Of a stretch of DNA of 16,573 nucleotides, positions 1 through 6,705 are shown one piece after another. Position 1 is the stretch's first letter, and every line of letters starts with the position of its first letter. Made by a program: the position numbers and the translations under genes. This stretch comes from SXRF01 sp964624555 (GTDB taxonomy: Bacteria > Pseudomonadota > Alphaproteobacteria > Rickettsiales > SXRF01), in contig CAZUXB010000046.1 in the NCBI GenBank assembly GCA_964624555.1, positions 1 to 16,573 on the forward strand, in the 5' to 3' direction. The notes under the pieces are model-generated. The model was not told the origin of the DNA. It worked only from the letters and a program-made list of their open reading frames with translations, and did no database searches.

Positions 1-459
1 TTTTGCTGCCGAGTAATTGGTCTGCGCGAACTAGCCGAGTTGGCCAGTCATCGAACTTATATTGATGATGCGCTCGAATTTACGTTCGCGCATTGAATCA
101 ATGACAGCCCGAGCCATATAGAAACATGAGTTGAGGTTAGTTTCAATCACTTCATTCCACTGCTTGCCATCCATGTTATGCATCGCGCCATCACGGGTTA
201 TACCGGCATTATTGACCAGTACATCAACTGGGCCATGCAGTTTTTCCGATATTTTTTTCACCCCTTCCACACAGGCATCAAAATTAGCGATATCCCACTT
301 GAACACCGCTATATGATGCGCTTTGCTGAACTCTTCGGCTACATCGTCACGCGCCGCATAGGTCGCCGCGACCTTATACCCTGCTTCTTTTAGCGCAATC
401 GAAATAGCTGCACCGATACCACGCGTACCACCTGTTACTAATGCAATTTTTTTGGTCAT
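1..459 (-). pseudogene. phaB: Acetoacetyl-CoA reductase (PhaB), interrupted by an in-frame TAG and cut by the window edge
   Basis: Short-chain dehydrogenase that reduces acetoacetyl-CoA to (R)-3-hydroxybutyryl-CoA with NADPH, the second step of polyhydroxybutyrate synthesis, in the cytoplasm. The cofactor motif TGGTRGIG lies at residues 9-16, NNAG at 83-86, and the catalytic Ser is 136 in INISS. At codon 143 (bases 31-33) the frame reads TAG, where homologues typically have Gln in a GQ-F-GQTNY context. Reading straight on gives FAQTNYSAAK up to the window edge, so Tyr149 and Lys153 of the YxxxK active site are intact and 13 residues from Ser136, as expected. The lesion is therefore a single nonsense codon (one base from CAG), not decay. 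The start ATG has a GGAGAAG ribosome site and lies 18 bases after the phaA stop, so the two are one operon. It could be a recent pseudogene or a sequencing error. About 90 residues lie outside the window. Confidence 0.88.
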
Positions 460-477
460 TTTCTTCTCCGTATTTAA

Positions 478-1656
478 TTATCTTTCCACACACATTGCGA
501 TGCCCATACCGCCGCCGATACATAGGGTGGCGATAGCTTTTTTTGCATCACGGCGCGCCATTTCATATAGCAACCCGGTAAGCACCCGGGCGCCGGAAGC
601 ACCAACCGGATGGCCAAGGGCGATAGCACCGCCATTGACATTGACCTTGCTCATATCCCAGCCCATCTCTTTATTCACTGCACAGGCCTGCGCCGCAAAA
701 GCCTCATTGGCTTCGATAAGGTCGAGTTCTTCATGTTTCCATCCGGCTTTTTCCAGAGCTTTTTTGCTGGCAGGGATCGGGCCGGTTCCCATTATCGCCG
801 GATCAACCCCGGCATGCGCCCATGATTTAATTGTTGCCATTATTTTAAGGCCCCGCTTGTTTGCTTCAGCGCGTGACATAAGCATAACCACCGCCGCACC
901 GTCATTGATACCTGATGCATTACCAGCGGTAACAGTACCTTCCTTATCAAAGGCTGGTTTTAATTTAGCCAGTGTCTCGGCGGTTGTATCCGGCTTCGGA
1001 TGTTCGTCAGTATCTACAATCGTGTCACCCTTACGTCCCGCTATCACCACCGGCACAATTTCATCCTTGAATTTTCCGGCCTGAATAGCGGCCACTGCTT
1101 TTTGTTGTGAAGCCAGTGCCAGCGCGTCCTGCTCGGCACGGCTGATGCCAAATTGCTTGGCAACATTTTCCGCAGTCACCCCCATATGCACATTATGGAA
1201 CGGGTCAACCAGCGCATCATAAAGCATGGTATCAACCATCGTCGCACTGCCCATCTTCACACCGTTGCGTAGCGGCACGGCATGTGGTGCCTGGCTCATG
1301 CTTTCCTGCCCACCGGCAATAACAATTGTACTGTCACCACTTTTAATGGCCTGGTAGCCGAGGCATACCGCCCGCAGCCCGGAACCACAAAGCTGGTTCA
1401 TTCCCCACGCCGGTGTTTCTTTCGGCACACCTGCATTGAGCGATGCCTGACGTGCCGGGTTCGGGCCGGCATGTGCGGTAAGTATCTGCCCCAATATAAT
1501 TTCGGAAATATCACTTCCCGCCACCCCGGTACGCTTCAGTATTTCTTTTATAGCTATTTCGCCTAGCTTATGGGCAGCAAGAGAACTAAGGGTTCCATTA
1601 AAGCTTCCTATCGGTGTACGTACTGCACTTACAATTACAACATCACTATCGCTCAT
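478..1656 (-). CDS. phaA: Acetyl-CoA C-acetyltransferase (beta-ketothiolase)
   Basis: Thiolase that condenses two acetyl-CoA to acetoacetyl-CoA, feeding polyhydroxybutyrate synthesis; cytoplasmic homotetramer in the family. The 392-residue length is normal. The nucleophile Cys90 lies in NQLCGSGLR, the NEAFA loop is at residues 317-321, His349 lies in GGAIALGHPVGASGAR, and the second catalytic Cys379 is in LCIGGGMG; spacing matches the Cys89/His348/Cys378 set of the Zoogloea enzyme. The N-terminal VIVSAVRTPIGSF is the usual thiolase opening. The ATG at 1656 is preceded by a strong CGAGGAGA ribosome site. The gene is transcribed ahead of phaB with an 18-base gap. The downstream partner carries a nonsense codon, so this thiolase may now serve general acetoacetyl-CoA metabolism; that last point is inference. 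Confidence 0.96.
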   Translation of the reverse strand: MSDSDVVIVSAVRTPIGSFNGTLSSLAAHKLGEIAIKEILKRTGVAGSDISEIILGQILTAHAGPNPARQASLNAGVPKETPAWGMNQLCGSGLRAVCLGYQAIKSGDSTIVIAGGQESMSQAPHAVPLRNGVKMGSATMVDTMLYDALVDPFHNVHMGVTAENVAKQFGISRAEQDALALASQQKAVAAIQAGKFKDEIVPVVIAGRKGDTIVDTDEHPKPDTTAETLAKLKPAFDKEGTVTAGNASGINDGAAVVMLMSRAEANKRGLKIMATIKSWAHAGVDPAIMGTGPIPASKKALEKAGWKHEELDLIEANEAFAAQACAVNKEMGWDMSKVNVNGGAIALGHPVGASGARVLTGLLYEMARRDAKKAIATLCIGGGMGIAMCVER

Positions 1657-1672
1657 GATTTTCTCCTCGTTA

Positions 1673-1740
1673 GATGACTCGATTACTAGATGATAAGATG
1701 ACTGGAAATCACCATCTCGTTATCCCGTCATCTAGTCATC
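1673..1740. repeat. Palindromic 8-base-period array, GATGAC-NN then GTCATC-NN
   Basis: Starting at 1673, 1681, 1689 and 1697 the words GATGAC, GATTAC, GATGAT and GATGAC recur at exactly 8-base steps, each followed by two variable bases (TC, TA, AA, TG). After a central GAAATC, the words ACCATC, GTTATC, GTCATC and GTCATC start at 1711, 1719, 1727 and 1735, again at 8-base steps; these are degenerate reverse complements of the first set. The outermost perfect pairing is ACTAGATGA with TCATCTAGT. The array sits 16 bases upstream of the phaA start codon, so it would lie in or near the phaA leader. The periodicity was read directly; function is unknown. Confidence 0.85.
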
Positions 1741-1906
1741 ATTTTTTCAAAAATACATTGCCCCTTATGTAGGTACCTATATTCTACTTGTCCAGTATTT
1801 TTATAAGAAAACCGCCATTTTTGCTGCGTTGCAACAACTGTATCCTTGAATAACAATTTAAAAAATGGTACAGTGAAACAGTTGATAGCTGCGAGAGCGT
1901 TTTCGC

Positions 1907-1984
1907 TTTAGTTCTGCACCAGGCAGACGAGGCGAAGTGTAGAAAAACTACACAAGCCGATGGCTAACGAAGTGCAGGACTAAA
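1907..1984. repeat. 78-base dyad element with a central hairpin
   Basis: The ends are 13-base imperfect inverted repeats: TTTAGTTCTGCAC (1907-1919) and GTGCAGGACTAAA (1972-1984), 12 of 13 pairing. The centre holds a perfect 6-base hairpin GTGTAG-AAAAA-CTACAC (1937-1953). The interior also has a direct echo (GCGAAGTGTAG near 1932 and ACGAAGTGCAG near 1968). It ends 22 bases before the glutaredoxin start codon. The shape suggests a dispersed palindromic element or a structured leader RNA; only a genome-wide copy count can separate these. Confidence 0.6.
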
Positions 1985-2006
1985 TGGGAAATGCTCAAGG
2001 AATTTT

Positions 2007-2267
2007 ATGGCGCAGGTAACCATATATACCAAAGACTACTGCCCTTACTGTACCAAAGCGAAAAATCTTTTGCAGCGGAAGTCTGCATTATATATTTCTG
2101 AAATTGATATAACCAATGATGAAACCCTCCAGATGGAAATGATAAAAAAATCCGGCGGGAGAAGAACAGTCCCGCAGATATTTATCGACGACACCCACAT
2201 TGGTGGTTGCGAGGATTTATACGCGCTGGAAAGTGCTGGTAAATTATCGGCGATGCTCGCCGGATAA
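2007..2267 (+). CDS. grxC: Glutaredoxin 3-type protein
   Basis: Small cytoplasmic thiol-disulfide oxidoreductase that uses glutathione to reduce protein disulfides and mixed disulfides. The 86-residue length is typical of bacterial GrxC. The dithiol active site CPYC is at residues 12-15, the cis-proline motif TVPQIFI at 54-60, and the glutathione-binding GGCEDL at 66-71. The opening VTIYTKDYCPYC is the classic beta1/active-site start. The ATG at 2007 has an AAGGA ribosome site 5 bases upstream. The gene is on its own: a repeat-rich spacer precedes it and about 220 bases of hairpin-rich AT sequence follow. In many alphaproteobacteria grxC sits close to ubiquinone and methyltransferase genes; here the next gene pair includes coq9. 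Confidence 0.95.
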   Translation: MAQVTIYTKDYCPYCTKAKNLLQRKSALYISEIDITNDETLQMEMIKKSGGRRTVPQIFIDDTHIGGCEDLYALESAGKLSAMLAG

Positions 2268-2302
2268 TTTTTTTGCGGCACATCCCAATTAACTAAATCT
2301 TC

Positions 2303-2337
2303 AAACTTTGTTGCTTCGCTGCAACAATACTAAGTTT
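2303..2337. other. Two-part stem-loop downstream of the glutaredoxin gene
   Basis: AAACTT (2303-2308) pairs with AAGTTT (2332-2337), and inside it TTGTTGC (2308-2314) pairs with GCAACAA (2321-2327), leaving a TTCGCT loop. A T-run (2346-2352) follows after about 9 bases, so it could act as a poor terminator for the glutaredoxin gene. The distance to the T-run is too long for a confident call. Confidence 0.4.
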
Positions 2338-2357
2338 AATGTATGTTTTTTTACGCA

Positions 2358-2376
2358 CTACCACATATAGTGGTAG
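2358..2376. other. Perfect 7-base hairpin CTACCAC/GTGGTAG
   Basis: CTACCAC (2358-2364) and GTGGTAG (2370-2376) flank an ATATA loop. It lies just upstream of the candidate kinase promoter at 2393-2422, so it could equally be a regulator-binding dyad or an RNA hairpin. No family is recognised. Confidence 0.35.
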
Positions 2377-2392
2377 CATAAAGGTGAATTTT

Positions 2393-2422
2393 TTGTAAAC
2401 AATGCATAAAATTTTATATAAA
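2393..2422 (+). promoter_or_regulatory. Candidate promoter for the histidine kinase-coq9 operon
   Basis: TTGTAA (2393-2398) and TATAAA (2417-2422) are separated by 18 bases in a very AT-rich stretch, about 70 bases before the kinase start. Matches are 4/6 and 5/6 to the sigma70 consensus. AT-rich DNA gives such matches by chance, so this is only a candidate. Confidence 0.4.
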
Positions 2423-2491
2423 AATTACTCAAAGCAGTTGTTTCACCACCGCTTTTTTACGGGATGAGCGGTTACAAGAGGCAAAAACATA

Positions 2492-3889
2492 GTGTTACTT
2501 TCAGAATTTCGTTCAACATATCCAGGCGAATGTTTGAAAGATGTCCCGTCCGCGAGTGCGGATAGCTGGTCACCCCCTCTTGCCATCATTGTCGGGCGTG
2601 ATGAAAACTCAGAAATAATAGATGTAAAAATCAGCGATGCCGTGCTGATAAAAAAGATCTGCAACATCCTTGATGAATTATCTCCTCTTATTAATTCCGC
2701 ATCCGAAACAAATTCTGGAAACGAAAAACATACTGAAGATAAGTACGAATACCTCACTAAATATGGCACCCAGATACTTGCCCTGTTCACACCGGTTGGA
2801 GATTGCACCTACCTGTCACGCAACTTTGAAGCTATAACTAAGCAACAAACAAGCAACTGGCTCGGCGATAATTTCTTTTCTCTTTTACACGCTGATTCGC
2901 AGGAAAAGCTGCGCAGCCTGTTTGTACCTGTTTCGGCCTCATCCGCGGCAAACAGCAAGGAGCAGGTATTGCGCCTGAAATTGCAGCACGCTGATGAAAA
3001 ATATTACTGGTACCAGTTTACCGTCCACACCCAGATGGATCAGTATGTCTGCCTTATCGAAAACATCCACGAACATATCCAGACCCAGAATACTTTGCAG
3101 AAGGCGCGGCTGGAAGCTGAGCTGGCCCTGCGCGCCCGTTCTGAATTTCTTGCCAATATGAGCCATGAACTGCGCACACCGCTTAATGCGGTAATTGGTT
3201 TTTCACAAATTATGGAACGCGGTGTTTTCGGGGAGATAACCAACCCGCATTATGTCGGCTATATCCGCCATATTCAGGAAAGTGGACATGATCTGCTTGC
3301 CAAGATTGAGGACCTGCTGGAGATTGCCAACATTGACGCAGGTAAGGTGAATCTGGAACGCGAGGAGATTTATATTAATGACCTCGTAAAACATGTTATA
3401 AAATCCCAGTCGCACCATGCACAAGCGGCGAAGGTATCACTTTCCTATATTCCCCGTGGGAATATGCTGTTATTCGTTGACCGGCTGAAGATGCAGCACA
3501 TACTGGGGCATCTGGTCGCAAATGCGGTCAAGTTCAACCGCGCTGGCGGCGATGTTACTATCGAAATACACCGCGATGGGAAAAGTGGTATAAAATTTTG
3601 TGTACATGATAACGGCGTTGGCATGACCGACCTTAAATGCCATGATATTCGCGAGTCCCTGCAGCAGGAAAATTGCTGGACAGCAAAAAACAACCAGCAT
3701 ATAGGAATAGGCTTGGCCCTTACCAAGGAGTTCATAGCCCTGCACGGCGGGACGGTGGACATAAACAGCAGTGCCGGGATTGGCACAACTGTTTCTATCT
3801 CGCTGCCGCGCGAATGTATCCGCATCACCCCTAGCAGGAGGTCAACTGTAAATAATAGTGAAGCTGTAAAGCAATTTGAAGATGGATAA
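2492..3889 (+). CDS. Soluble PAS-containing sensor histidine kinase (PleC/DivJ-like core)
   Basis: Two-component kinase that autophosphorylates on His and passes the phosphate to a response regulator not present here. There is no signal peptide or membrane segment, so it is cytoplasmic. Residues 1-85 are unassigned; 86-195 look PAS-like; 195-218 form a helical linker. HisKA carries His225 in FLANMSHELRTPLNAVIGF and a downstream block typical of alphaproteobacterial PleC/DivJ relatives. HATPase_c is complete: N-box Asn344 in HLVANAVKF, G1 DNGVGM (373-378), G2 GIGLAL (405-410), then LHGG. The GTG start at 2492 has an AGAGG site 10 bases upstream. The end overlaps the coq9 start by 8 bases, so the two are translationally coupled. 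The target pathway is unknown. Confidence 0.9.
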   Translation: MLLSEFRSTYPGECLKDVPSASADSWSPPLAIIVGRDENSEIIDVKISDAVLIKKICNILDELSPLINSASETNSGNEKHTEDKYEYLTKYGTQILALFTPVGDCTYLSRNFEAITKQQTSNWLGDNFFSLLHADSQEKLRSLFVPVSASSAANSKEQVLRLKLQHADEKYYWYQFTVHTQMDQYVCLIENIHEHIQTQNTLQKARLEAELALRARSEFLANMSHELRTPLNAVIGFSQIMERGVFGEITNPHYVGYIRHIQESGHDLLAKIEDLLEIANIDAGKVNLEREEIYINDLVKHVIKSQSHHAQAAKVSLSYIPRGNMLLFVDRLKMQHILGHLVANAVKFNRAGGDVTIEIHRDGKSGIKFCVHDNGVGMTDLKCHDIRESLQQENCWTAKNNQHIGIGLALTKEFIALHGGTVDINSSAGIGTTVSISLPRECIRITPSRRSTVNNSEAVKQFEDG

Positions 3890-4490
3890 AATAAAAGCTG
3901 CTAATGAAATAATTACCCATGCCCTCCCCCTCGTCCCTTTTGATGGATGGAATACTGTGACCCTTGGGAAAGCAGCAGTAGAAGCTGGTTATAAAAAAAC
4001 TGATATTGTCAGGATATTCCCTGGCGGGGCGATTGATGCGGTAGATACCTACTGCCGCATGTGTGATGCCCAGATGCTGGAAGCATTATCGCATTATAAC
4101 CTTGATACGATGAAGATCCGTGCGCGCATAACCAGGGCGGTTCGCCTGCATCTTGAATTGCAGACCCCATACCGGGAGGCGGTACGGAAAACCGTAGCCA
4201 TGCATTCCCTGCCTTTTTATGCCCACCGTGGTCTGCGGGCATTGTATGAAACTGTGGACAATATCTGGTACGGAATTGGCGATACTTCCACTGATTTTAA
4301 TTTCTACAGCAAACGCCTGACTCTTGCTGCCGTATATTCCTCTACCCTGCTTGTCTGGCTTGATGACCAAACCCCCGGTCAGGAAGCGACATGGGCTTTT
4401 TTAGACCGGCGGATCGAAGATGTAATGAAAATTGAAAAAGCCAAATCGCAGGTAAGGTCGTGGCTTGGTAAAACCAAATTTGTCTGGTAA
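3882..4490 (+). CDS. COQ9 family ubiquinone biosynthesis protein
   Basis: COQ9 proteins bind lipid and assist the Coq7-type hydroxylation step of ubiquinone synthesis; the fold resembles TetR regulators. The 202 residues match the family. Hallmarks seen are the N-terminal FDGWNTVTLGKAA with the helix-turn-helix-like AAVEAGY (31-37), NIWYGIGDTSTDFNFYSKR (127-145), VYSSTLLVWLDD (151-162) and ATWAFLDRRIEDVMKIEK (169-186). ATG at 3882 is preferred over a TTG at 3876 because it gives the family's usual N-terminus; either start overlaps the upstream kinase gene. The stop codon (4488-4490) directly abuts the stop of the convergent sensor gene, leaving no spacer. Cotranscription with a histidine kinase is unusual; COQ9 is more often found near rpsU in alphaproteobacteria. 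What the pairing means is not known. Confidence 0.92.
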   Translation: MDKIKAANEIITHALPLVPFDGWNTVTLGKAAVEAGYKKTDIVRIFPGGAIDAVDTYCRMCDAQMLEALSHYNLDTMKIRARITRAVRLHLELQTPYREAVRKTVAMHSLPFYAHRGLRALYETVDNIWYGIGDTSTDFNFYSKRLTLAAVYSSTLLVWLDDQTPGQEATWAFLDRRIEDVMKIEKAKSQVRSWLGKTKFVW

Positions 4491-6377
4491 TTAATCATTA
4501 AAAACTAAACGCGAGTCTGGGAATATAACGGTGTAGATGTATTTTTCGTCACCTACCTGTTCGCAATGTAACATCCCGCCATGCAGTTTTATAAGTATCT
4601 TTGCCAATCCAAAACGCAGATCAGAATTGGTGCTTTCCTGCTTGCTTTCGTTATCCCACAGGGAAATATAAAAATCATCATTCCTGTCCAGAACATGGCT
4701 TGCATCGCCAATATTAAGCACCAGGAATTTATTTTCACCGTGCTCATAAACCATTCTCGCTTCCAGATTTATCGTACCATCTGGTTCAACATGTTCCAAT
4801 ACTATCATTAACAGGTTTGCTATAACCTGCTGGATCCTGAATTCATCAGCCAATAGCTGGGGAAGCGCTTCATCAATAGCTGTATTTATGCTAATTTCTC
4901 TGGCCTGTAATTTTCCCTCAAGTTGCTTTAAGGCGGTGTCAATAGCACTACTGATATCAATAGCTTTTTCCCGTAACTCTATATAGCCACTCTCCACTTT
5001 GGAGTGGACATTTATATCCTGTATTTTTTCTATCAACTGATTGGCTATCAGGAAAATATCCGCTGCATACTGCCTGTATTTCCGGTTTTCGATAGCGCCA
5101 TATACCTGATCTTTAAGAACCTGGGCAAAGCCTATGATATTATTGACCGGCATGCGCAGTTCCTGGGCAATATAGGCAAGGAATTCGGATTTGCTGCGAA
5201 CATCAAGCTCGGCATTTTCCTTAGCTTTTTTCAGCATGAACATTTTGTTGCGCAGTTCATTTTCAATACGCTTGTTCTCATCAATATATTTACTTACCTG
5301 TTCGACCTGCTCAACCAGCGCTTCCAGTTCCACCTGCCCTTTTTTACGCATTGCAACGAACTTATTGCCTTTGGCTATGGAAGCAACCACCTCAGTTATA
5401 TCCATAACCGGGCTTATAACCCGCAGCCGCACAATCCATAAAAAGAATACAAAAAATATTGCTACCGTAAAAATCTGCAACAGGCGCCCCCAGAGCATAA
5501 CCCGGACCGTTTCATCACTATAGCTGGCATCATAGCCCATAAGTACTATATACGGAAAAGCATCGGAAACCCTGTAGTAGGAATATACACCTGATCCCAT
5601 TACAATACTGCCCTGCGCAATCAGGCCACTGGTATTCTTTGCCAGATCAAAATCAGATAATTTTTGCAGGGGAAAGTTTCCATTAATAAAATTATTGCTG
5701 TCCGATATCTCAGTTAAGGTAATAAATTTATTACTGAAGTCCGTAGATTCGGTATCTTTGGTGACTATGGCAAAGCTGATGCCATCACGTTTGACCAGAT
5801 TGGATATTTCCTCGGTAAGCACGGCTATATCAATACTGAGGGCGACAATACCTATAAATTTCCCGGTATAATCTGTAATACCCATAGCTACCGGGATGAC
5901 CCAGCGCCCGGAAACACGCCCATCTATCGGGCGGCCAATATGCATTTTCCATGAATCATTTGCCGCTTTCTGGATATAATCACGGTCAGAAATATCAACC
6001 GGCTCCTCCAGTATCCCCTTATTGCTGCTTACCACCAGTTTTTTGTCGGTATTTATCCAGGAAAAGATACTGTAAATATAATTTTTGCTGTCAAAAGATT
6101 TAAGCGACTGCGCCAGCTTCGTATAATCACGGTTAGGATCAATAATAATCTGCCGCCCTATGGATGACAGCATGTAGTTGGCATTGCCCATTTCCCGGGC
6201 GATTGCATTATCTATCCGCGTAGCCTCTTTCCCCAGCTCCGCGGATATCCGCCTGGAATGTTTATCGTAAGTAGTGTAGGTTATCCAACTGGAAACTATC
6301 GTCAGCACGAATATCACCGCCGCCGAAAGCAGTATAAAATCGCGTGATAGTGAAGGTTGTGCCCAGGAGCTTCGCAT
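4491..6377 (-). CDS. Membrane Cache-domain sensor with a degenerate (pseudo) histidine kinase core
   Basis: A 628-residue inner-membrane sensor. Segment 1 is about residues 14-34 and segment 2 about 297-316, enclosing a periplasmic double-Cache/PDC-like domain (DRDYIQ at 131-136, IGRPIDGRVSGRW at 147-159, GKFIGIVALSID at 172-183). A HAMP-like linker (about 316-365) and coiled coil lead to a HisKA-like block, SEFLAYIAQELRMPVNNIIGF, where the phospho-acceptor His is Gln405. The ATPase domain is also eroded: the N-box Asn is Ile525 (NLLMIVLEHV), no DxGxG is present (NIGDAS at 555-560), and only the second half of G2 remains (FGLAKILIKLHGG). The frame is intact for its whole length, so it is probably expressed as a non-catalytic sensor, comparable in idea to DivL. 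It converges on coq9 with no gap. ATG at 6377 has a weak AGG upstream. Confidence 0.88.
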   Translation of the reverse strand: MRSSWAQPSLSRDFILLSAAVIFVLTIVSSWITYTTYDKHSRRISAELGKEATRIDNAIAREMGNANYMLSSIGRQIIIDPNRDYTKLAQSLKSFDSKNYIYSIFSWINTDKKLVVSSNKGILEEPVDISDRDYIQKAANDSWKMHIGRPIDGRVSGRWVIPVAMGITDYTGKFIGIVALSIDIAVLTEEISNLVKRDGISFAIVTKDTESTDFSNKFITLTEISDSNNFINGNFPLQKLSDFDLAKNTSGLIAQGSIVMGSGVYSYYRVSDAFPYIVLMGYDASYSDETVRVMLWGRLLQIFTVAIFFVFFLWIVRLRVISPVMDITEVVASIAKGNKFVAMRKKGQVELEALVEQVEQVSKYIDENKRIENELRNKMFMLKKAKENAELDVRSKSEFLAYIAQELRMPVNNIIGFAQVLKDQVYGAIENRKYRQYAADIFLIANQLIEKIQDINVHSKVESGYIELREKAIDISSAIDTALKQLEGKLQAREISINTAIDEALPQLLADEFRIQQVIANLLMIVLEHVEPDGTINLEARMVYEHGENKFLVLNIGDASHVLDRNDDFYISLWDNESKQESTNSDLRFGLAKILIKLHGGMLHCEQVGDEKYIYTVIFPDSRLVFND

Positions 6378-6705
6378 TGATATAACCTATAGTTTAAGCA
6401 GCTGAAATTATAGATTACTTGGCTTAATATTTGATTAATGGCGGCCCCTAACATTGGCCCTTTCAACAATATACATTGATATTTATCACTTGTCCAACCT
6501 GACGGTTACTGTATTATTAAACCTAGATGGATAAAGAAAAACTTACTTCTCCCTCTCCCTCTGGGAGAGCCACCCTTTAAACTCCCTCTCCCTCTGGGAG
6601 AGGGCTGGGGTGAGGGCTAAGTTACCACGAGGGTTAGCCCTCATCCTAACCTTCTCCCAAAGGGAGAGGGAATATATTAACTTCTGGATTTAGAGCAAAT
6701 AGTCC
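6378..6705. other. Spacer between the pseudo-kinase and prepilin genes
   Basis: This 328-base divergent spacer has no coding frame of note. A minus-strand TATAAT (6412-6407) could be the -10 box of the sensor gene, but no good -35 is present. On the plus strand TTGTCC (6490-6495) and TATTAT (6512-6517), 16 bases apart, are a weak candidate promoter for the prepilin gene. The right half is occupied by the CCCTCTCC-type palindromic repeat (6549-6672). Confidence 0.55.
6549..6672. repeat. CTCCCTCTCC-type palindromic intergenic repeat with an extra half-copy
   Basis: The main dyad has 37-base arms, 6582-6618 and 6636-6672, which pair at 31 of 37 positions around a 17-base loop. An additional copy of the first 21 bases of the left arm lies upstream at 6549-6569, a perfect 21-base match to 6582-6602. 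Sequences with this CCCTCTCCC...GGGAGAGGG plus GGGTGAGGG pattern are widely dispersed in bacterial intergenic DNA, so this is a REP-like or MITE-like element and not a local oddity. It lies 33 bases before the prepilin start. Confidence 0.85.

Larger units (their letters stand above)
1657..2006. other. Repeat-rich spacer between divergent phaA and the glutaredoxin gene
   Basis: This 350-base spacer holds no credible coding frame. From left to right it contains the phaA ribosome site, a palindromic 8-base-period array (1673-1740), an AT-rich stretch, an 8-base palindrome GTTGCAAC (1828-1835), a 7-base inverted repeat CAACTGT (1835-1841) with ACAGTTG (1878-1884), a small hairpin AGCG/CGCT (1896-1907) and a 78-base dyad element (1907-1984). 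A weak possible phaA promoter on the minus strand is TGGACA (1794-1789) and TACATA (1771-1766) with a 17-base gap. The glutaredoxin promoter is not obvious. Confidence 0.6.

Noticed and set aside
31..33. TAG read as a sense codon (recoding or suppressor tRNA) in phaB
   Set aside because: TAG ends at least the decarboxylase, YoeB-type toxin, aspartic protease, rsmB and transporter genes in this window, so general reassignment is not supported.
452..1084. 210-codon open frame on the plus strand opposite phaA
   Set aside because: Shadow of the thiolase gene; Ser/Ala/Pro-rich product with no domain.
2303..2352. Strong intrinsic terminator after the glutaredoxin gene
   Set aside because: The stem is bulged and the T-run begins 9-19 bases too late, so it is listed only as a stem-loop.
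5004..5441. 145-codon open frame on the plus strand opposite the pseudo-kinase gene
   Set aside because: Aromatic-rich composition reflects the reverse of a coiled-coil and kinase core; no start signal or family.
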